Shown here: piece after piece, positions 27,838 through 36,720 of the stretch
Layout: each line of letters begins with the position of its first letter
How positions within the stretch are numbered: position 1 is the first letter of the stretch
Source: Halorhodospira halophila
Lineage (GTDB): Bacteria > Pseudomonadota > Gammaproteobacteria > Nitrococcales > Halorhodospiraceae
Assembly: GCF_016653405.1 (NCBI RefSeq)
Contig: NZ_NHSN01000021.1
Span: 1-64,000, forward strand
DNA: 64,000 bases
Direction of reading: 5' to 3'
The notes under the pieces: model-generated
Told to the model about the DNA's origin: nothing
Database searches by the model: none
The model's input: only the letters and a program-made list of their open reading frames with translations
Position numbers and translations under genes: made by a program

Positions 27838-28071
27838 TCAGCTCATGAAGGCGAAGGGGACCGAGGTCTGCGCCGCCGCGCGTGCCTCGGCGATTACCGA
27901 CTGCCGCTCGCCCTTTTGCTGCGTAGCACGCCAGCGTGCCGGGACGAGACGGGCCAGAAGAGCGCCGACCAGAAAGACCGCGAAGCTGACGGCCATCAGC
28001 AGGCGGTACTGCGCCTCTTCCTTGCGGCGGGCTCGCGCTGAGTTCGGCCGTGCTTTGACTGCGTGTGCCAT
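27838..28071 (-). CDS. pufQ: PufQ-like small membrane protein
   Basis: A 77-residue protein with one transmembrane helix (about 26-44) preceded by a basic RARRKEEAQYRLL segment. This matches the layout of Rhodobacter PufQ, where a basic N-terminus with an R/E-Y-x-L motif precedes a single helix. It sits between bchZ and pufB, exactly the PufQ position. PufQ is thought to help deliver pigment or intermediates during antenna assembly. Overall identity looks low, so the assignment rests mostly on position and topology. Confidence 0.6.
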   Translation of the reverse strand: MAHAVKARPNSARARRKEEAQYRLLMAVSFAVFLVGALLARLVPARWRATQQKGERQSVIAEARAAAQTSVPFAFMS

Positions 28072-28118
28072 CGGAGTGCCTCCTCTCGTCGAACTCTCCG
28101 CTGCGCCTCTACCCGTCT

Positions 28119-28147
28119 ATAACAAAGCACAACGCGCAAGGCTTCAA
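28119..28147 (-). promoter_or_regulatory. Possible internal puf promoter
   Basis: On the minus strand TTGAAG (28142-28147) and TGTTAT (28119-28124) are 17 bases apart, in the 112-base gap between bchZ and the pufQ-like gene. Both boxes are weak (four of six), so this is only a candidate. Confidence 0.3.
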
Positions 28148-28183
28148 CGGGATAGCGCGCTTTCGCCGCGCCCATTTCGTGCT

Positions 28184-29713
28184 TTAGTTGCCGCGCCCCG
28201 GACCCGACCCTGGCAGCACGTCGCTGCAGCTCTTGACCCGGGCTGCGGTGACTCGAGTCTCGCCGGCCTCCTTGGCCCGCTGTTCCGCTGCATCGCGCAA
28301 CCGCTTTGTGGCCGAGATGCGGACCAGCATCGGTTGCTCCTGAACCCAGCGGTCAAGTATCGCTCGAGCCTCTTCGTCCCAGGTCAGGGTCTCGGAGGCC
28401 TCGGCCGGGGCGGCTTCGGATTCGGCTGCGACATTCTGCGCCGTTTTTTCCGGTTGCACGCCGCGGGCCAGAGTGGCCTCCACCTGATCCATTTCCGTGC
28501 CCAACGGCAGGATATGGAACAGGGCGTCGAAGAGCGCGTTACAAACCTCCTGCACGATGTAACAGGATCCACCGTACCCCATGAACGGGGTCCCCGTGTG
28601 GCGGCGTATGACCGCACCGGGGAAGGAGGCGGGGATATATCTGGCGTGTCCCCCTATTTCCGCAAGATACATCCGCTCGTTGTAGCTTCCGAAAAGCACG
28701 AGTGGCGGATTGCCGCGGATCGCGGCACGAATGGCGTCGTTATCGATCTTGACGCCTGGCGCCCGAGAGAAGGCGAAATTGCAGGGCATCCCCAGGTCAT
28801 TTTCAAGAAATTTCCGAATGCCCAGCGAATGGGTTTGTGCGGCAACGATCCCGAAACTGGCCGTGGCGTAGAAATCCTGTGTGACAGAACGCCACAAATC
28901 CCAGAGCGGTTTTAGTGTGGTGTGTTTCTCTTTTTCGATAAACGGCTCCGGATCGAGCCCGAGCTGCTCGCCGAGGGCGTGCAGGAATCGCGTCGTACTG
29001 TGCAGGCCGACCGGCGCCTGGAGATAGGGCCGTCCGAGCGCCTCGCAGAGCCCGCGCCCGTACTCCCGGTACATGCAGATGTTGACGTCAGCATCCACCA
29101 GCCGCGGGATCTGATCCACGTGGCAACCAAGAGGAAAGACCAGATTGACTTCGGCACCGATGCCCTCGACCAGCCGGCGGATCTCGGCCAGGTCCGAGGG
29201 CATATTGAACATCCCGTAGGCCGGGCCGATGATGTTGACCCGCGGCGGCGCACCGGCCTCCCGTTCGCGCGGACGCGGCGCGCGCCCGCGGCGCATGCCG
29301 AACTGCTCCCAGAGCCAGCGCAGCGCCCGATCCGAGGCCTGCCACTGATCCTCGTCGATGGTTCTCGGCAGGAAACGGCGTATCCCGGTGCCTTCAGGCG
29401 TGACGCCGCCGCCGATCATCTCGGCAATGGAACCGGTTACGACGACAGTCGGCTGCTGGGGATCGAGGGTGCCGTGGGCCCGCTTCATGGCGCCCTCGGT
29501 GCCCTCTCGGTTGAGCTCTTCCTCGGAGAGGCCGGTGACGACCACCGGGAGTTCTTCCGGCGGCAGGGCGTCGGTGTAGTGCAAAACGGCGGTCACCGGC
29601 AGGTTCTCGCACCCGACCGGGCCGTCGATGATCACCTGCAGACCCTTGACGGCCGTGAACGCGTACACCGCCCCCCAGTATCCGCCAGCACGATCAAGAT
29701 CGGGGATGAGCAT
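28184..29713 (-). CDS. bchZ: Chlorophyllide a reductase subunit Z
   Basis: With BchY forms the nitrogenase-like catalytic component that reduces ring B of chlorophyllide a. The 509-residue protein has the N-terminal cluster segment [17 protein letters not shown] and the [15 protein letters not shown] and [11 protein letters not shown] segments. The ATG at 29713 overlaps the bchY stop (ATGA); the frame is open six codons further. The C-terminal region is related to the BchB tail ([29 protein letters not shown]), then a divergent tail. Confidence 0.96.
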   Translation of the reverse strand: MLIPDLDRAGGYWGAVYAFTAVKGLQVIIDGPVGCENLPVTAVLHYTDALPPEELPVVVTGLSEEELNREGTEGAMKRAHGTLDPQQPTVVVTGSIAEMIGGGVTPEGTGIRRFLPRTIDEDQWQASDRALRWLWEQFGMRRGRAPRPREREAGAPPRVNIIGPAYGMFNMPSDLAEIRRLVEGIGAEVNLVFPLGCHVDQIPRLVDADVNICMYREYGRGLCEALGRPYLQAPVGLHSTTRFLHALGEQLGLDPEPFIEKEKHTTLKPLWDLWRSVTQDFYATASFGIVAAQTHSLGIRKFLENDLGMPCNFAFSRAPGVKIDNDAIRAAIRGNPPLVLFGSYNERMYLAEIGGHARYIPASFPGAVIRRHTGTPFMGYGGSCYIVQEVCNALFDALFHILPLGTEMDQVEATLARGVQPEKTAQNVAAESEAAPAEASETLTWDEEARAILDRWVQEQPMLVRISATKRLRDAAEQRAKEAGETRVTAARVKSCSDVLPGSGPGRGN

Positions 29714-31080
29714 CAGCGTCCCTCCCCACAACGCCCGACGCCGCCCGCCTTGATCTCAACCCGCGGCGGGATCTGCGGCGATTCGCTCCACACGCCGCCG
29801 GTCTCGCCCGTACCCACGCCGGCGAAGAATGCGTTCATGGCGTCAAAGCGCTCCTTGTTCCCGATCGCGGCGTTGATAACCTGAGCCAGCGCCCCTGGCC
29901 CCGACGGCCCCATCAACGGTCGCGCAGAGATCAGATTGGTGAAGTACAGGCCGGGAATGGCCTGCTCCTTGGCGTGCTGGACCACGGGTGTGGTGCCGAT
30001 GGCCAAATCGGGCTGGTGCTCGTCCACCGCCGCGGTATCGTCCTCCAGCGTCGCCCGGAAACGCACTGGGATCCCTCGCGCCTCGAGCCACTCGCGATCC
30101 GGATCCGACCACCGCGTCTGACCCACGGCCGTGCCCACGTAGCGCACGTCCGCGCCACATTCGACGAGCAGCCGGGCAACCAGCAGCTCGGAGCCCTCGT
30201 ATCCGGAGACCGTAATCCGGCCGTGCACCGGCGCAGCCGCGATGGCCTCTTCGATGGCGGGAAGCGCAGCCGATTTCGCCGTGTCGATCTCGGCACGCCC
30301 GACGTCGCAGGCCGCTCCGACCGCCTCGAGCCAGGCTGCGGTGCCATCCCGTCCGACGGGGGCCGAGGGCACCAGCGCCCGCCCCGCTGCTTCGAACTCC
30401 GCCAGCGACGCCGTATAGAACGGGTGGATTGCGGCAGCCGCGCGGCAATCGAGGGCCGCGTAAAGCTCGCGCCACTCGCGCGTCGGCACCACCTGCCCCG
30501 CCGCCAGGCCCATGGGCTCGAGCAAACGGCTGATACTGACCGGATCGCCCGGGAACATCTCGCCGAGCAGCGCCACCGTGGGCAGATCGCCCCGGCCACT
30601 GCGCGGCGCCGCCACAGGGCCCTGTTCGGCCTCCTGCCGGGCGTAACGCAGCATGGCAGCCGCCAGCTTGTCCTTGGCCTCGGCATGAGTAGGCACGCCG
30701 AAACCGGGCACCTCCAGCGGCACCACGCGGACACCGTTGATCGCCTCGGGCAACAGCCGCAGGGGCACGCCGGAGGCCGTCGGCACGCAGAGGTTGATGA
30801 CCACGATGGCGTCGTAGCGCGCCGGGTCGGCAAGGTCGTACACCGCCTGGTGGACGTCTTCGAACAGCCCCCCGGTCACCAGCGACTCGGAGTCGAAGGG
30901 CACGTAGCCAACGCTGCGCCGGGCACCATAGAAGTGCGAAGTGAAGGTCAGCCCGTAGACGCAGCAAGCCGAACCCGCCACCACGGTGGCGGTGCGGCGC
31001 ATGCGCAGCCCCACGCGCAACGACCCGAAGGCCGGGCACATGGTCTGGGGTTGATCATGGGGTCCCGCTCGATCGTTCAT
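29713..31080 (-). CDS. bchY: Chlorophyllide a reductase subunit Y
   Basis: NifD-like partner of BchZ in chlorophyllide reductase. The 455-residue protein shows the expected N-terminal cysteines in [10 protein letters not shown] and [10 protein letters not shown] and a further one in [10 protein letters not shown], which together with BchZ would bind an iron-sulfur cluster. The ATG at 31080 ([12 protein letters not shown]) fits the family; the frame runs 44 codons further upstream into bchX territory. It lies 22 bases after bchX and overlaps bchZ. Confidence 0.96.
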   Translation of the reverse strand: MNDRAGPHDQPQTMCPAFGSLRVGLRMRRTATVVAGSACCVYGLTFTSHFYGARRSVGYVPFDSESLVTGGLFEDVHQAVYDLADPARYDAIVVINLCVPTASGVPLRLLPEAINGVRVVPLEVPGFGVPTHAEAKDKLAAAMLRYARQEAEQGPVAAPRSGRGDLPTVALLGEMFPGDPVSISRLLEPMGLAAGQVVPTREWRELYAALDCRAAAAIHPFYTASLAEFEAAGRALVPSAPVGRDGTAAWLEAVGAACDVGRAEIDTAKSAALPAIEEAIAAAPVHGRITVSGYEGSELLVARLLVECGADVRYVGTAVGQTRWSDPDREWLEARGIPVRFRATLEDDTAAVDEHQPDLAIGTTPVVQHAKEQAIPGLYFTNLISARPLMGPSGPGALAQVINAAIGNKERFDAMNAFFAGVGTGETGGVWSESPQIPPRVEIKAGGVGRCGEGR

Positions 31081-31102
31081 GGCCCTTACTCCGGGGTCTG
31101 GC

Positions 31103-32029
31103 TCAGGTATCGTCGTAGACGATCTCCAGGGATGGCTTCCTGGTCGCCCCCTGCGGGCACATGTCCTCCGGAGTGGCGGGCACGAGTTCGACCTCGCCGC
31201 CGACCTCGTCACTCTTGAACAGCCCGAGCAGTTGGTCGTGACTCAGGGGTTGAGGCATGACCGGCGGGGCACCGGCGATGTTCTGCGCCAGCTGCCCGAA
31301 CAGGTCTCCCCAGGGACCACCCGGGTAGCCGATGATCTCGTAGTTGGCGCTCTTGCGCCGGATCTCGTCGTCCGCGGGGATGCTCGAGAGCACCGGTATC
31401 CCAGCCTGCTCGGCGAGTGCCTGCGCCTCGCCGGTACCGTCATCCTTGTTCACCACCAGCCCGGCGACGCCGACACTCCCGCCCAGGCGGCTGAAATACT
31501 CCACCGCCGAGCAGACGTTGTTGACGACGTAGAGCGACTGTAGATCGTTCGCCCCCACCAGGATGACCTTCTGGCACAGGTCACGCGCGATGGGCAGGCC
31601 AAACCCGCCACAGACCACGTCGCCGAGGAAATCGAGCAGGACGTAATCGAAGTCCCAGTCGTGGAACCCCAGGTTCTCCAGGATCTCGAACCCGTGGATG
31701 ATCCCGCGTCCACCACAGCCGCGGCCCACCTCCGGGCCGCCGAGCTCCATGGCGAAGACCCCATCGCGCTTGAAGCAGACGTCGCCGATGCTCAACGTCT
31801 CGCCGGCGGCCTTCTTGCGCGAGGAGGTATCGATGATCGTGGGGCAGGCCCGCCCGCCAAAGAGCAGCGAGGTGGTATCGCTTTTGGGGTCGCAGCCGAT
31901 GAGCAGGACCTTCTTGCCCTGTTGCGCCATCATGTAGGAGAGGTTGGAGAGCGTGAAGCTCTTGCCGATGCCGCCCTTGCCGTAGATGGCGATGATCTGG
32001 GTCTCTTTCGCCGGCTGCTCGCTGCTCAT
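31103..32029 (-). CDS. bchX: Chlorophyllide a reductase iron protein subunit X
   Basis: NifH-like ATPase that donates electrons to BchYZ. The 308-residue protein has the P-loop [11 protein letters not shown] near residue 15 and the two cluster cysteines in VGRGCGGRG and GDVVCGGFG, which bridge a 4Fe-4S cluster in the dimer. Its start overlaps the bchC stop (ATGA). BchL at 54793 is the paralogue for protochlorophyllide reductase. Confidence 0.97.
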   Translation of the reverse strand: MSSEQPAKETQIIAIYGKGGIGKSFTLSNLSYMMAQQGKKVLLIGCDPKSDTTSLLFGGRACPTIIDTSSRKKAAGETLSIGDVCFKRDGVFAMELGGPEVGRGCGGRGIIHGFEILENLGFHDWDFDYVLLDFLGDVVCGGFGLPIARDLCQKVILVGANDLQSLYVVNNVCSAVEYFSRLGGSVGVAGLVVNKDDGTGEAQALAEQAGIPVLSSIPADDEIRRKSANYEIIGYPGGPWGDLFGQLAQNIAGAPPVMPQPLSHDQLLGLFKSDEVGGEVELVPATPEDMCPQGATRKPSLEIVYDDT

Positions 32030-33012
32030 CAGCTGTTTCTCCAGTCGAGGACCATCTTGAGACAGTCGGGATCACCGAAGGCGATCCGGTAGGCCGATGC
32101 CGCCTCGGCGGCATCGAGGCAGTGCGTAATCAGACCGTCGAGGCTGAGCGCCCCTGACTCGATCTGCCGCGTCACGGCCTGCAGATCGTCCCGCTGCCAC
32201 TCGGCCGCCACACGCAGCCGGGCCTCACGCATGAAGGCCGACGGGAACGCGAACGACAGGCGCTCGCTGTAGAACCCGGCCAGCACCACCTCGCCTCCGT
32301 GCGCCAGCCGCCCGATCAGGGTATCGAGGAGCGCGGCGTCGCCACTGACATCGCAGATGCGCGCGTAGTCGTGGCGCTCATCGCTGTCCGGTTCCAGCAC
32401 CGTGTAGCCGTCGGCGCCGGTTCGCCGGTCCTCGTTGGTCTCCCAGACGGTCGGAGGATGGCCGAGCGACACCCCGATGCGCGCTATCAGCCGGCCCAGC
32501 ACACCGTGGCCGATCACCAGATCCGGGGGTGCCTCGGCCACCGCGTGCCACGCCGTAGCGGCCAGGGCCAACAACACGCCACGCTCGCCGAGGCCATCCG
32601 GCAGCGGGATGACCCGCTCGCCGGAGACCACCAGGCGCGAGGCGGCCCCGCCGAACAACCCGCTGACCTCCCGGTAGCAGCGGGCGCCGGGGACGAACAC
32701 GGCCTCGCCCTCCTGCCGCCCCGACTCGGCCCCGGCCGCGATGACCCGGCCCACGGACTCGTAGCCGGGAACCAGCGGGTAGGCCAGCCCCGGAAACTGG
32801 GGCATGGTGCCCTTCCAGAGCAGGCGCTCGGTGCCGGTGCTGATCCCGCTGAAGTCGATATCGACCACGACGTCCCCCGGCCCGGGGTCCGTCAAGGCCA
32901 CATCCTGAAGGGCGAGGCGCTCAGGGGCCTCGAAAAGGACCGCACGAGCCGAGTGCGGGCCGGCGGACGGCCCACCCGGATCGGCATTCGATACAGGGCT
33001 TGGGTCAGACAT
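32029..33012 (-). CDS. bchC: 3-hydroxyethyl bacteriochlorophyllide a dehydrogenase
   Basis: Oxidises the 3-hydroxyethyl group to acetyl, completing the bacteriochlorophyll a side chain. A 327-residue zinc-less medium-chain dehydrogenase: FSGISTGTERLLWKG and PLVPGYESVG are typical. GHGVLGRLIARI is the nucleotide-binding loop. The N-terminus is about 25 residues longer than in Rhodobacter BchC, and no strong ribosome site is seen, so the true start could be later. Operon crtE-crtF-bchC-bchX-bchY-bchZ. Confidence 0.94.
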   Translation of the reverse strand: MSDPSPVSNADPGGPSAGPHSARAVLFEAPERLALQDVALTDPGPGDVVVDIDFSGISTGTERLLWKGTMPQFPGLAYPLVPGYESVGRVIAAGAESGRQEGEAVFVPGARCYREVSGLFGGAASRLVVSGERVIPLPDGLGERGVLLALAATAWHAVAEAPPDLVIGHGVLGRLIARIGVSLGHPPTVWETNEDRRTGADGYTVLEPDSDERHDYARICDVSGDAALLDTLIGRLAHGGEVVLAGFYSERLSFAFPSAFMREARLRVAAEWQRDDLQAVTRQIESGALSLDGLITHCLDAAEAASAYRIAFGDPDCLKMVLDWRNS

Positions 33013-33014
33013 GG

Positions 33015-33032
33015 TGTCAGCCTAACTTGACT
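33015..33032. promoter_or_regulatory. Possible PpsR/CrtJ-type operator before bchC
   Basis: TGT-N12-ACT with inner TGTCA...TTGACT symmetry, one base off the TGT-N12-ACA palindrome bound by PpsR/CrtJ. It overlaps the suggested bchC -10 region, where a repressor would block initiation. Weak on its own. Confidence 0.35.
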
Positions 33033-33046
33033 TCCCCGTGTGTCAA
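33019..33046 (-). promoter_or_regulatory. Candidate bchC promoter with shared TTGACA element
   Basis: The minus strand has TTGACA (33041-33046) inside CCAGCTTGACACAC (33038-33051), then TAGGCT (33019-33024) 16 bases later. The same 14-mer lies in front of bchF. This -10 box is poor and very close to the annotated bchC ATG. Confidence 0.45.
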
Positions 33047-33055
33047 GCTGGTCGA

Positions 33056-34201
33056 TCACCGGGATAGGCTGCGGCTTTTAGCCGCAATTACACGGGCCTG
33101 CAGCGGATTGCAGCCTGGCAATAACCGGATCTGCTCAAACCCGGCCCCCTCGAGAAGCCCGCGGTTTTCGGCCACGGTTCGGGGCCGCCCACGCCCCATC
33201 GCGAAAAGGTAGATCCCGAAGTAGGCACCGCCCACCCGCTCGGCCCCCGGTGTCCCCGACATCGGCTCGGCCACCAGGACCGTGGTTCCGGGGCGCAGGC
33301 TGCGGTGCAGGTTCTTTAGCAGCCGGGCTGCCTCTTCATCGTCGTGATCGTGCAGGATACGCACGAGGGAGACCACATCCGCATCGGCGGGCAGAGCGTC
33401 CCGGAAGAAGTCGGCCCCCGCGGCGGTCAGGCGTTCTTCAAGGCCTGCCTCGGCGATACGGGCACGGGCGCGTTCGGCTACGGCGGGGAGATCGATCACC
33501 TGCCCATGCAGGTGGGGCCATCGACGGGCAGCGGCGATCAGGAAGGCCCCCTCGCCCCCGCCCACATCCATCAACCGCCGGTGCCGGCGCAGCGAATAGG
33601 CATCGAGCACCTCGGTGGCCACCATCGGCTGCGAGGCAGCCATCAGCCCGCTATAGCCATCCACCTCGCTGCCCGTCAGCGCGTCCGGCGACTGGTTGCC
33701 GGCATAGGCCCAATAACGCCCGAGGGCGGTCTCGCCACGCTCGCCCTGCAGCAGCTCCAGCGGATCCTGAAGATCCTCGTAAAGCAGGGCGTGGTGATCG
33801 ACCATGGCGCGGATGCCCGGCGCGGCCACCAGCACGGCCCCCAGGTCACCGAGACCGTACTGCCCGGCGCTGCGAGACTCTGCCAGGCGCAAGGCCTCGG
33901 CTGCCTCGAGCAACCGTTGCCCCGCCATCTCCGGCAGCCCGAGGCGGTTCAGCAACCGCTCCCGGGGCTGCGCCCCCTCGTTGAGCAGATCCAGCAGGCC
34001 GCTGCGCACGCTGGCCAGCACGACCTGCGAGTAGATGAACCCGGCACACAGGTCGAACAGCTCGCTGGAGCGCCGTCGGGCGATTGGCCGGGTCAACGGG
34101 AAGCGTGCCGCCAGCCGATGGAAACGGGGGCTGGCCAGCAGGCAGTCTCGCCAGTCATGCAGGCGATCCCGCCACCGGCTGTCTCGCCAGCTACGGATCA
34201 C
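33056..34201 (-). CDS. crtF: Demethylspheroidene / hydroxy-carotenoid O-methyltransferase
   Basis: Methylates the tertiary 1-hydroxyl of acyclic carotenoids, giving the methoxy groups of spirilloxanthin. The 381-residue protein has an N-terminal dimerisation domain and a C-terminal O-methyltransferase fold with LMDVGGGEGAFL (SAM site, about residue 213) and the VRILHDHDDEEAARLL segment typical of small-molecule O-methyltransferases. Its ATG overlaps the crtE stop (ATGA). The crtE-crtF pair leads into bchCXYZ. Confidence 0.93.
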   Translation of the reverse strand: MIRSWRDSRWRDRLHDWRDCLLASPRFHRLAARFPLTRPIARRRSSELFDLCAGFIYSQVVLASVRSGLLDLLNEGAQPRERLLNRLGLPEMAGQRLLEAAEALRLAESRSAGQYGLGDLGAVLVAAPGIRAMVDHHALLYEDLQDPLELLQGERGETALGRYWAYAGNQSPDALTGSEVDGYSGLMAASQPMVATEVLDAYSLRRHRRLMDVGGGEGAFLIAAARRWPHLHGQVIDLPAVAERARARIAEAGLEERLTAAGADFFRDALPADADVVSLVRILHDHDDEEAARLLKNLHRSLRPGTTVLVAEPMSGTPGAERVGGAYFGIYLFAMGRGRPRTVAENRGLLEGAGFEQIRLLPGCNPLQARVIAAKSRSLSR

Positions 34202-35073
34202 GCCGCGCTGCGGCCCAGCGTCTTGGGCAGGACCCGCTCCATCTCTTCGAGGATACCGGCGCGCAGCTGCTCGGCACCGGCGCAGTCCGGGACCGCGTCG
34301 ACCGCCTCCTGCACCAGCCGATCCAGACGCTCCTTGGCCCCCTCGAGGCCGTGCTCCGAGACCGCGTTGGCCAGGCCGTGGGACGAGTCCTGGCCGGTGG
34401 GCTTGCCGAGTTCATCCTCGGCCCCGACAGCGTCACGCAGGTCATCGGCGACCTGATACGCCTCGCCCAGCCGCTCGCCTACCGTCCGCCACCGATCGGC
34501 CTGCTCCTCGGCGCCGGCGGCGATGGCTCCGGCAACGGTGGCAGCCGCGAACAGCGAGCCGGTCTTGGCCTGGTGGTACTCCGCCACGGGGATTTCCGGC
34601 TCGGACTCCCAGGCCTGCCCGGCCGTAATGCCGTAGGGCATACCGGTTGCCCGGGTCACCGTGGCCAGCAGGGCACCGGCCCGCTGCGGGGCCTGCGGCA
34701 CCTGCAGCGCCAACGTCTCCAGCGCGTGGACGATGAGCGCATCGCCGACCAGTACAGCCAAGCGCTCGCCGTAGGCGGCGTGCACCGACGGCTGCCCGCG
34801 ACGCGTCGCCGCATCGTCGAAGCACGGCAGATCGTCGTGGACCAGCGAGGCACAGTGCATCAACTCGATAGCGATGGCCGCCGCATCGGCCAGCTCGGGG
34901 TGATCATCGCCACAGGCCGCAGCGACGGTCAGGCACAGGCGCGGCCGGACGCGGGCGCCGCCGGCAAATACGGCGTGATGCACGGCATGCGCCAGCTGTG
35001 GCGGGGCCGGGGCAGCCGTTGCCCGGGCCACTGCGGCCTCCAGGGCGCTTTCGATTCTTTTGCTTGGTTCCAT
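34198..35073 (-). CDS. crtE: Geranylgeranyl diphosphate synthase
   Basis: Makes GGPP for both carotenoids and the bacteriochlorophyll tail. The 291-residue trans-prenyltransferase has the first aspartate motif in LVHDDLPCFDDAATRRG, the second in QVADDLRD, and GGARVRPRL near residue 35. Divergent from crtD with an 84-base gap that presumably holds both promoters. First gene of the crtEF-bchCXYZ-puf superoperon. Confidence 0.95.
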   Translation of the reverse strand: MEPSKRIESALEAAVARATAAPAPPQLAHAVHHAVFAGGARVRPRLCLTVAAACGDDHPELADAAAIAIELMHCASLVHDDLPCFDDAATRRGQPSVHAAYGERLAVLVGDALIVHALETLALQVPQAPQRAGALLATVTRATGMPYGITAGQAWESEPEIPVAEYHQAKTGSLFAAATVAGAIAAGAEEQADRWRTVGERLGEAYQVADDLRDAVGAEDELGKPTGQDSSHGLANAVSEHGLEGAKERLDRLVQEAVDAVPDCAGAEQLRAGILEEMERVLPKTLGRSAA

Positions 35074-35157
35074 GTAGCCCCCTCCCGCCGGCGGCGTGTA
35101 GGCTTGCGTTCCAGGGAAGACGTGAGTCGTCGAGTACGCTAGTCAGGGACCCACCCC

Positions 35158-36720
35158 ATGTCAACGTCGATGCGAAGCCCAGCCGCAGGAGAACAGAACG
35201 CCGTGGTGATCGGCGCCGGTGTCGGCGGGCTCGCCACCGCCATCGACCTGGCCTGCGCCGGACTGCAAGTCACGCTGGTTGAACAGGCACCGACACCAGG
35301 AGGGAAACTGCGCCCGGTGCGCATCGGCGACGCCTGGCTGGACGCCGGGCCGACGGTCTTCACCATGCGCGGTGCCTTCGAGGAACTCTTCGCCGACGCG
35401 GGGGAACGCCTTGAGGACCATTTGCGACTGCGCCCCGTTGAGCGCTTGGCCCGGCACGCCTGGGTCGAAGGCGGGCAGCTGGATTTGTTTGCCGATCCAC
35501 GACAATCCGCCGAGGCGATCGGCGAGTTCGCAGGCCCCGCCGAGGCGCGGCGCTTCCGTGCCTTCTGCCGCCGCGCCGCGGAGATCCACGACACGCTGGA
35601 CAACACGTTCATGCGCGCACAGCGCACTACCCCGCTGGGTCTTTTCCACCGCGTCGGCTACCGCAACCTCGGCGCCATGCTGCGCATCAGTCCGTTCACC
35701 ACCCTCTGGCAAGCTCTTGGCCGCTACTTCCACGATTCGCGCCTGCGACAACTCTACGGCCGTTACGCAACCTACTGCGGCTCCTCTCCGTTCGAGGCAC
35801 CAGCCACGCTGATGTTGATCGCCCACGTGGAGTCGGAAGGAGTTTGGCAGGTCGAGGGCGGGATGCACCGTCTGGCCACCGCTCTGGCCGGGCTCGCTGA
35901 ACGGTGCGGGGTCGAACTGCGCTGCGCCACCCGGGCACGGGCCATCCACACCGCCCGAGGCCGGGTCAGCGGCGTCGAACTGGCCCACGGGGAGTTCCTG
36001 CCAGCCGGGACGGTCGTCAGCAACGGCGATGCCGCCGCCCTGGCCAGCGGGCTCTTCGGCGACCACCTGCGCTCGGCGGTGCGCAGACAGCCGCCCCGGA
36101 CCCGCTCGCAGTCCGCGATCACTTGGAACTGGCGGGCCGAGACCGGGGGCTTCCCGCTTCACCATCACTCGGTCTTCTTCAGCAGCGACTACGCAGACGA
36201 GTTCCAGGCCGTCTTCCGCCGCGGCGAGCCGCCCCCGGAACCAACGGTCTATATCTGCGCCCAGGATCGCCACGACCAGCAGTCGGTTGCCGGCCCCGAG
36301 CGCCTCCTCTGCCTGATCAACGCGCCGGCCCAAGGCGACCGGAAAAGCTTCAGCGACACGGAGATCCAACAATGCCAGCACCAGACCCTCTCGCTCCTGG
36401 AGCGCTGCGGCCTCAGCATCCAGCCCACGGAAGAGACGCCGGTCATCCACACGCCCACGGACTTCGAGGCGCGTTACCCGGCGACGGGCGGGGCGTTGTA
36501 CGGGATGGCCAGCCACGGGTGGCGGGCCTCGTTTCAGCGTCCAGCGGCGCGCACGCGGGTGCCGGGGCTCTATCTGGCGGGGGGCAGCACGCACCCGGGG
36601 GCGGGTCTGCCGATGGCGATGATGTCCGGGCGCCTGGCGGCGGCGCAGGTGCTGGCCGACCTGACTTCCGTCACACGGTCCCTTCGGGGGGCTACGTCTG
36701 GTGGTACCTCGACGCCCTGA
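35158..36720 (+). CDS. crtD: Hydroxyneurosporene/methoxyneurosporene 3,4-desaturase
   Basis: FAD enzyme that introduces the 3,4 double bonds on the way to spirilloxanthin. The 520-residue protein has the dinucleotide motif VVIGAGVGGLATAI near residue 16 and the CrtI-family C-terminal signature YLAGGSTHPGAGLPMAMMSGRLAA. Homologues normally end soon after this, near LADL; here the frame continues about 20 residues (TSVTRSLRGATSGG) through a G6 run that overlaps the start of crtC homology. Divergent from crtE. Confidence 0.93.
   Translation: MSTSMRSPAAGEQNAVVIGAGVGGLATAIDLACAGLQVTLVEQAPTPGGKLRPVRIGDAWLDAGPTVFTMRGAFEELFADAGERLEDHLRLRPVERLARHAWVEGGQLDLFADPRQSAEAIGEFAGPAEARRFRAFCRRAAEIHDTLDNTFMRAQRTTPLGLFHRVGYRNLGAMLRISPFTTLWQALGRYFHDSRLRQLYGRYATYCGSSPFEAPATLMLIAHVESEGVWQVEGGMHRLATALAGLAERCGVELRCATRARAIHTARGRVSGVELAHGEFLPAGTVVSNGDAAALASGLFGDHLRSAVRRQPPRTRSQSAITWNWRAETGGFPLHHHSVFFSSDYADEFQAVFRRGEPPPEPTVYICAQDRHDQQSVAGPERLLCLINAPAQGDRKSFSDTEIQQCQHQTLSLLERCGLSIQPTEETPVIHTPTDFEARYPATGGALYGMASHGWRASFQRPAARTRVPGLYLAGGSTHPGAGLPMAMMSGRLAAAQVLADLTSVTRSLRGATSGGTSTP

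Noticed and set aside
35904-36659. Long N-terminal extension of CrtC
   Set aside because: It is the out-of-frame translation of conserved crtD; Gly/Arg/Pro-rich with no homology.
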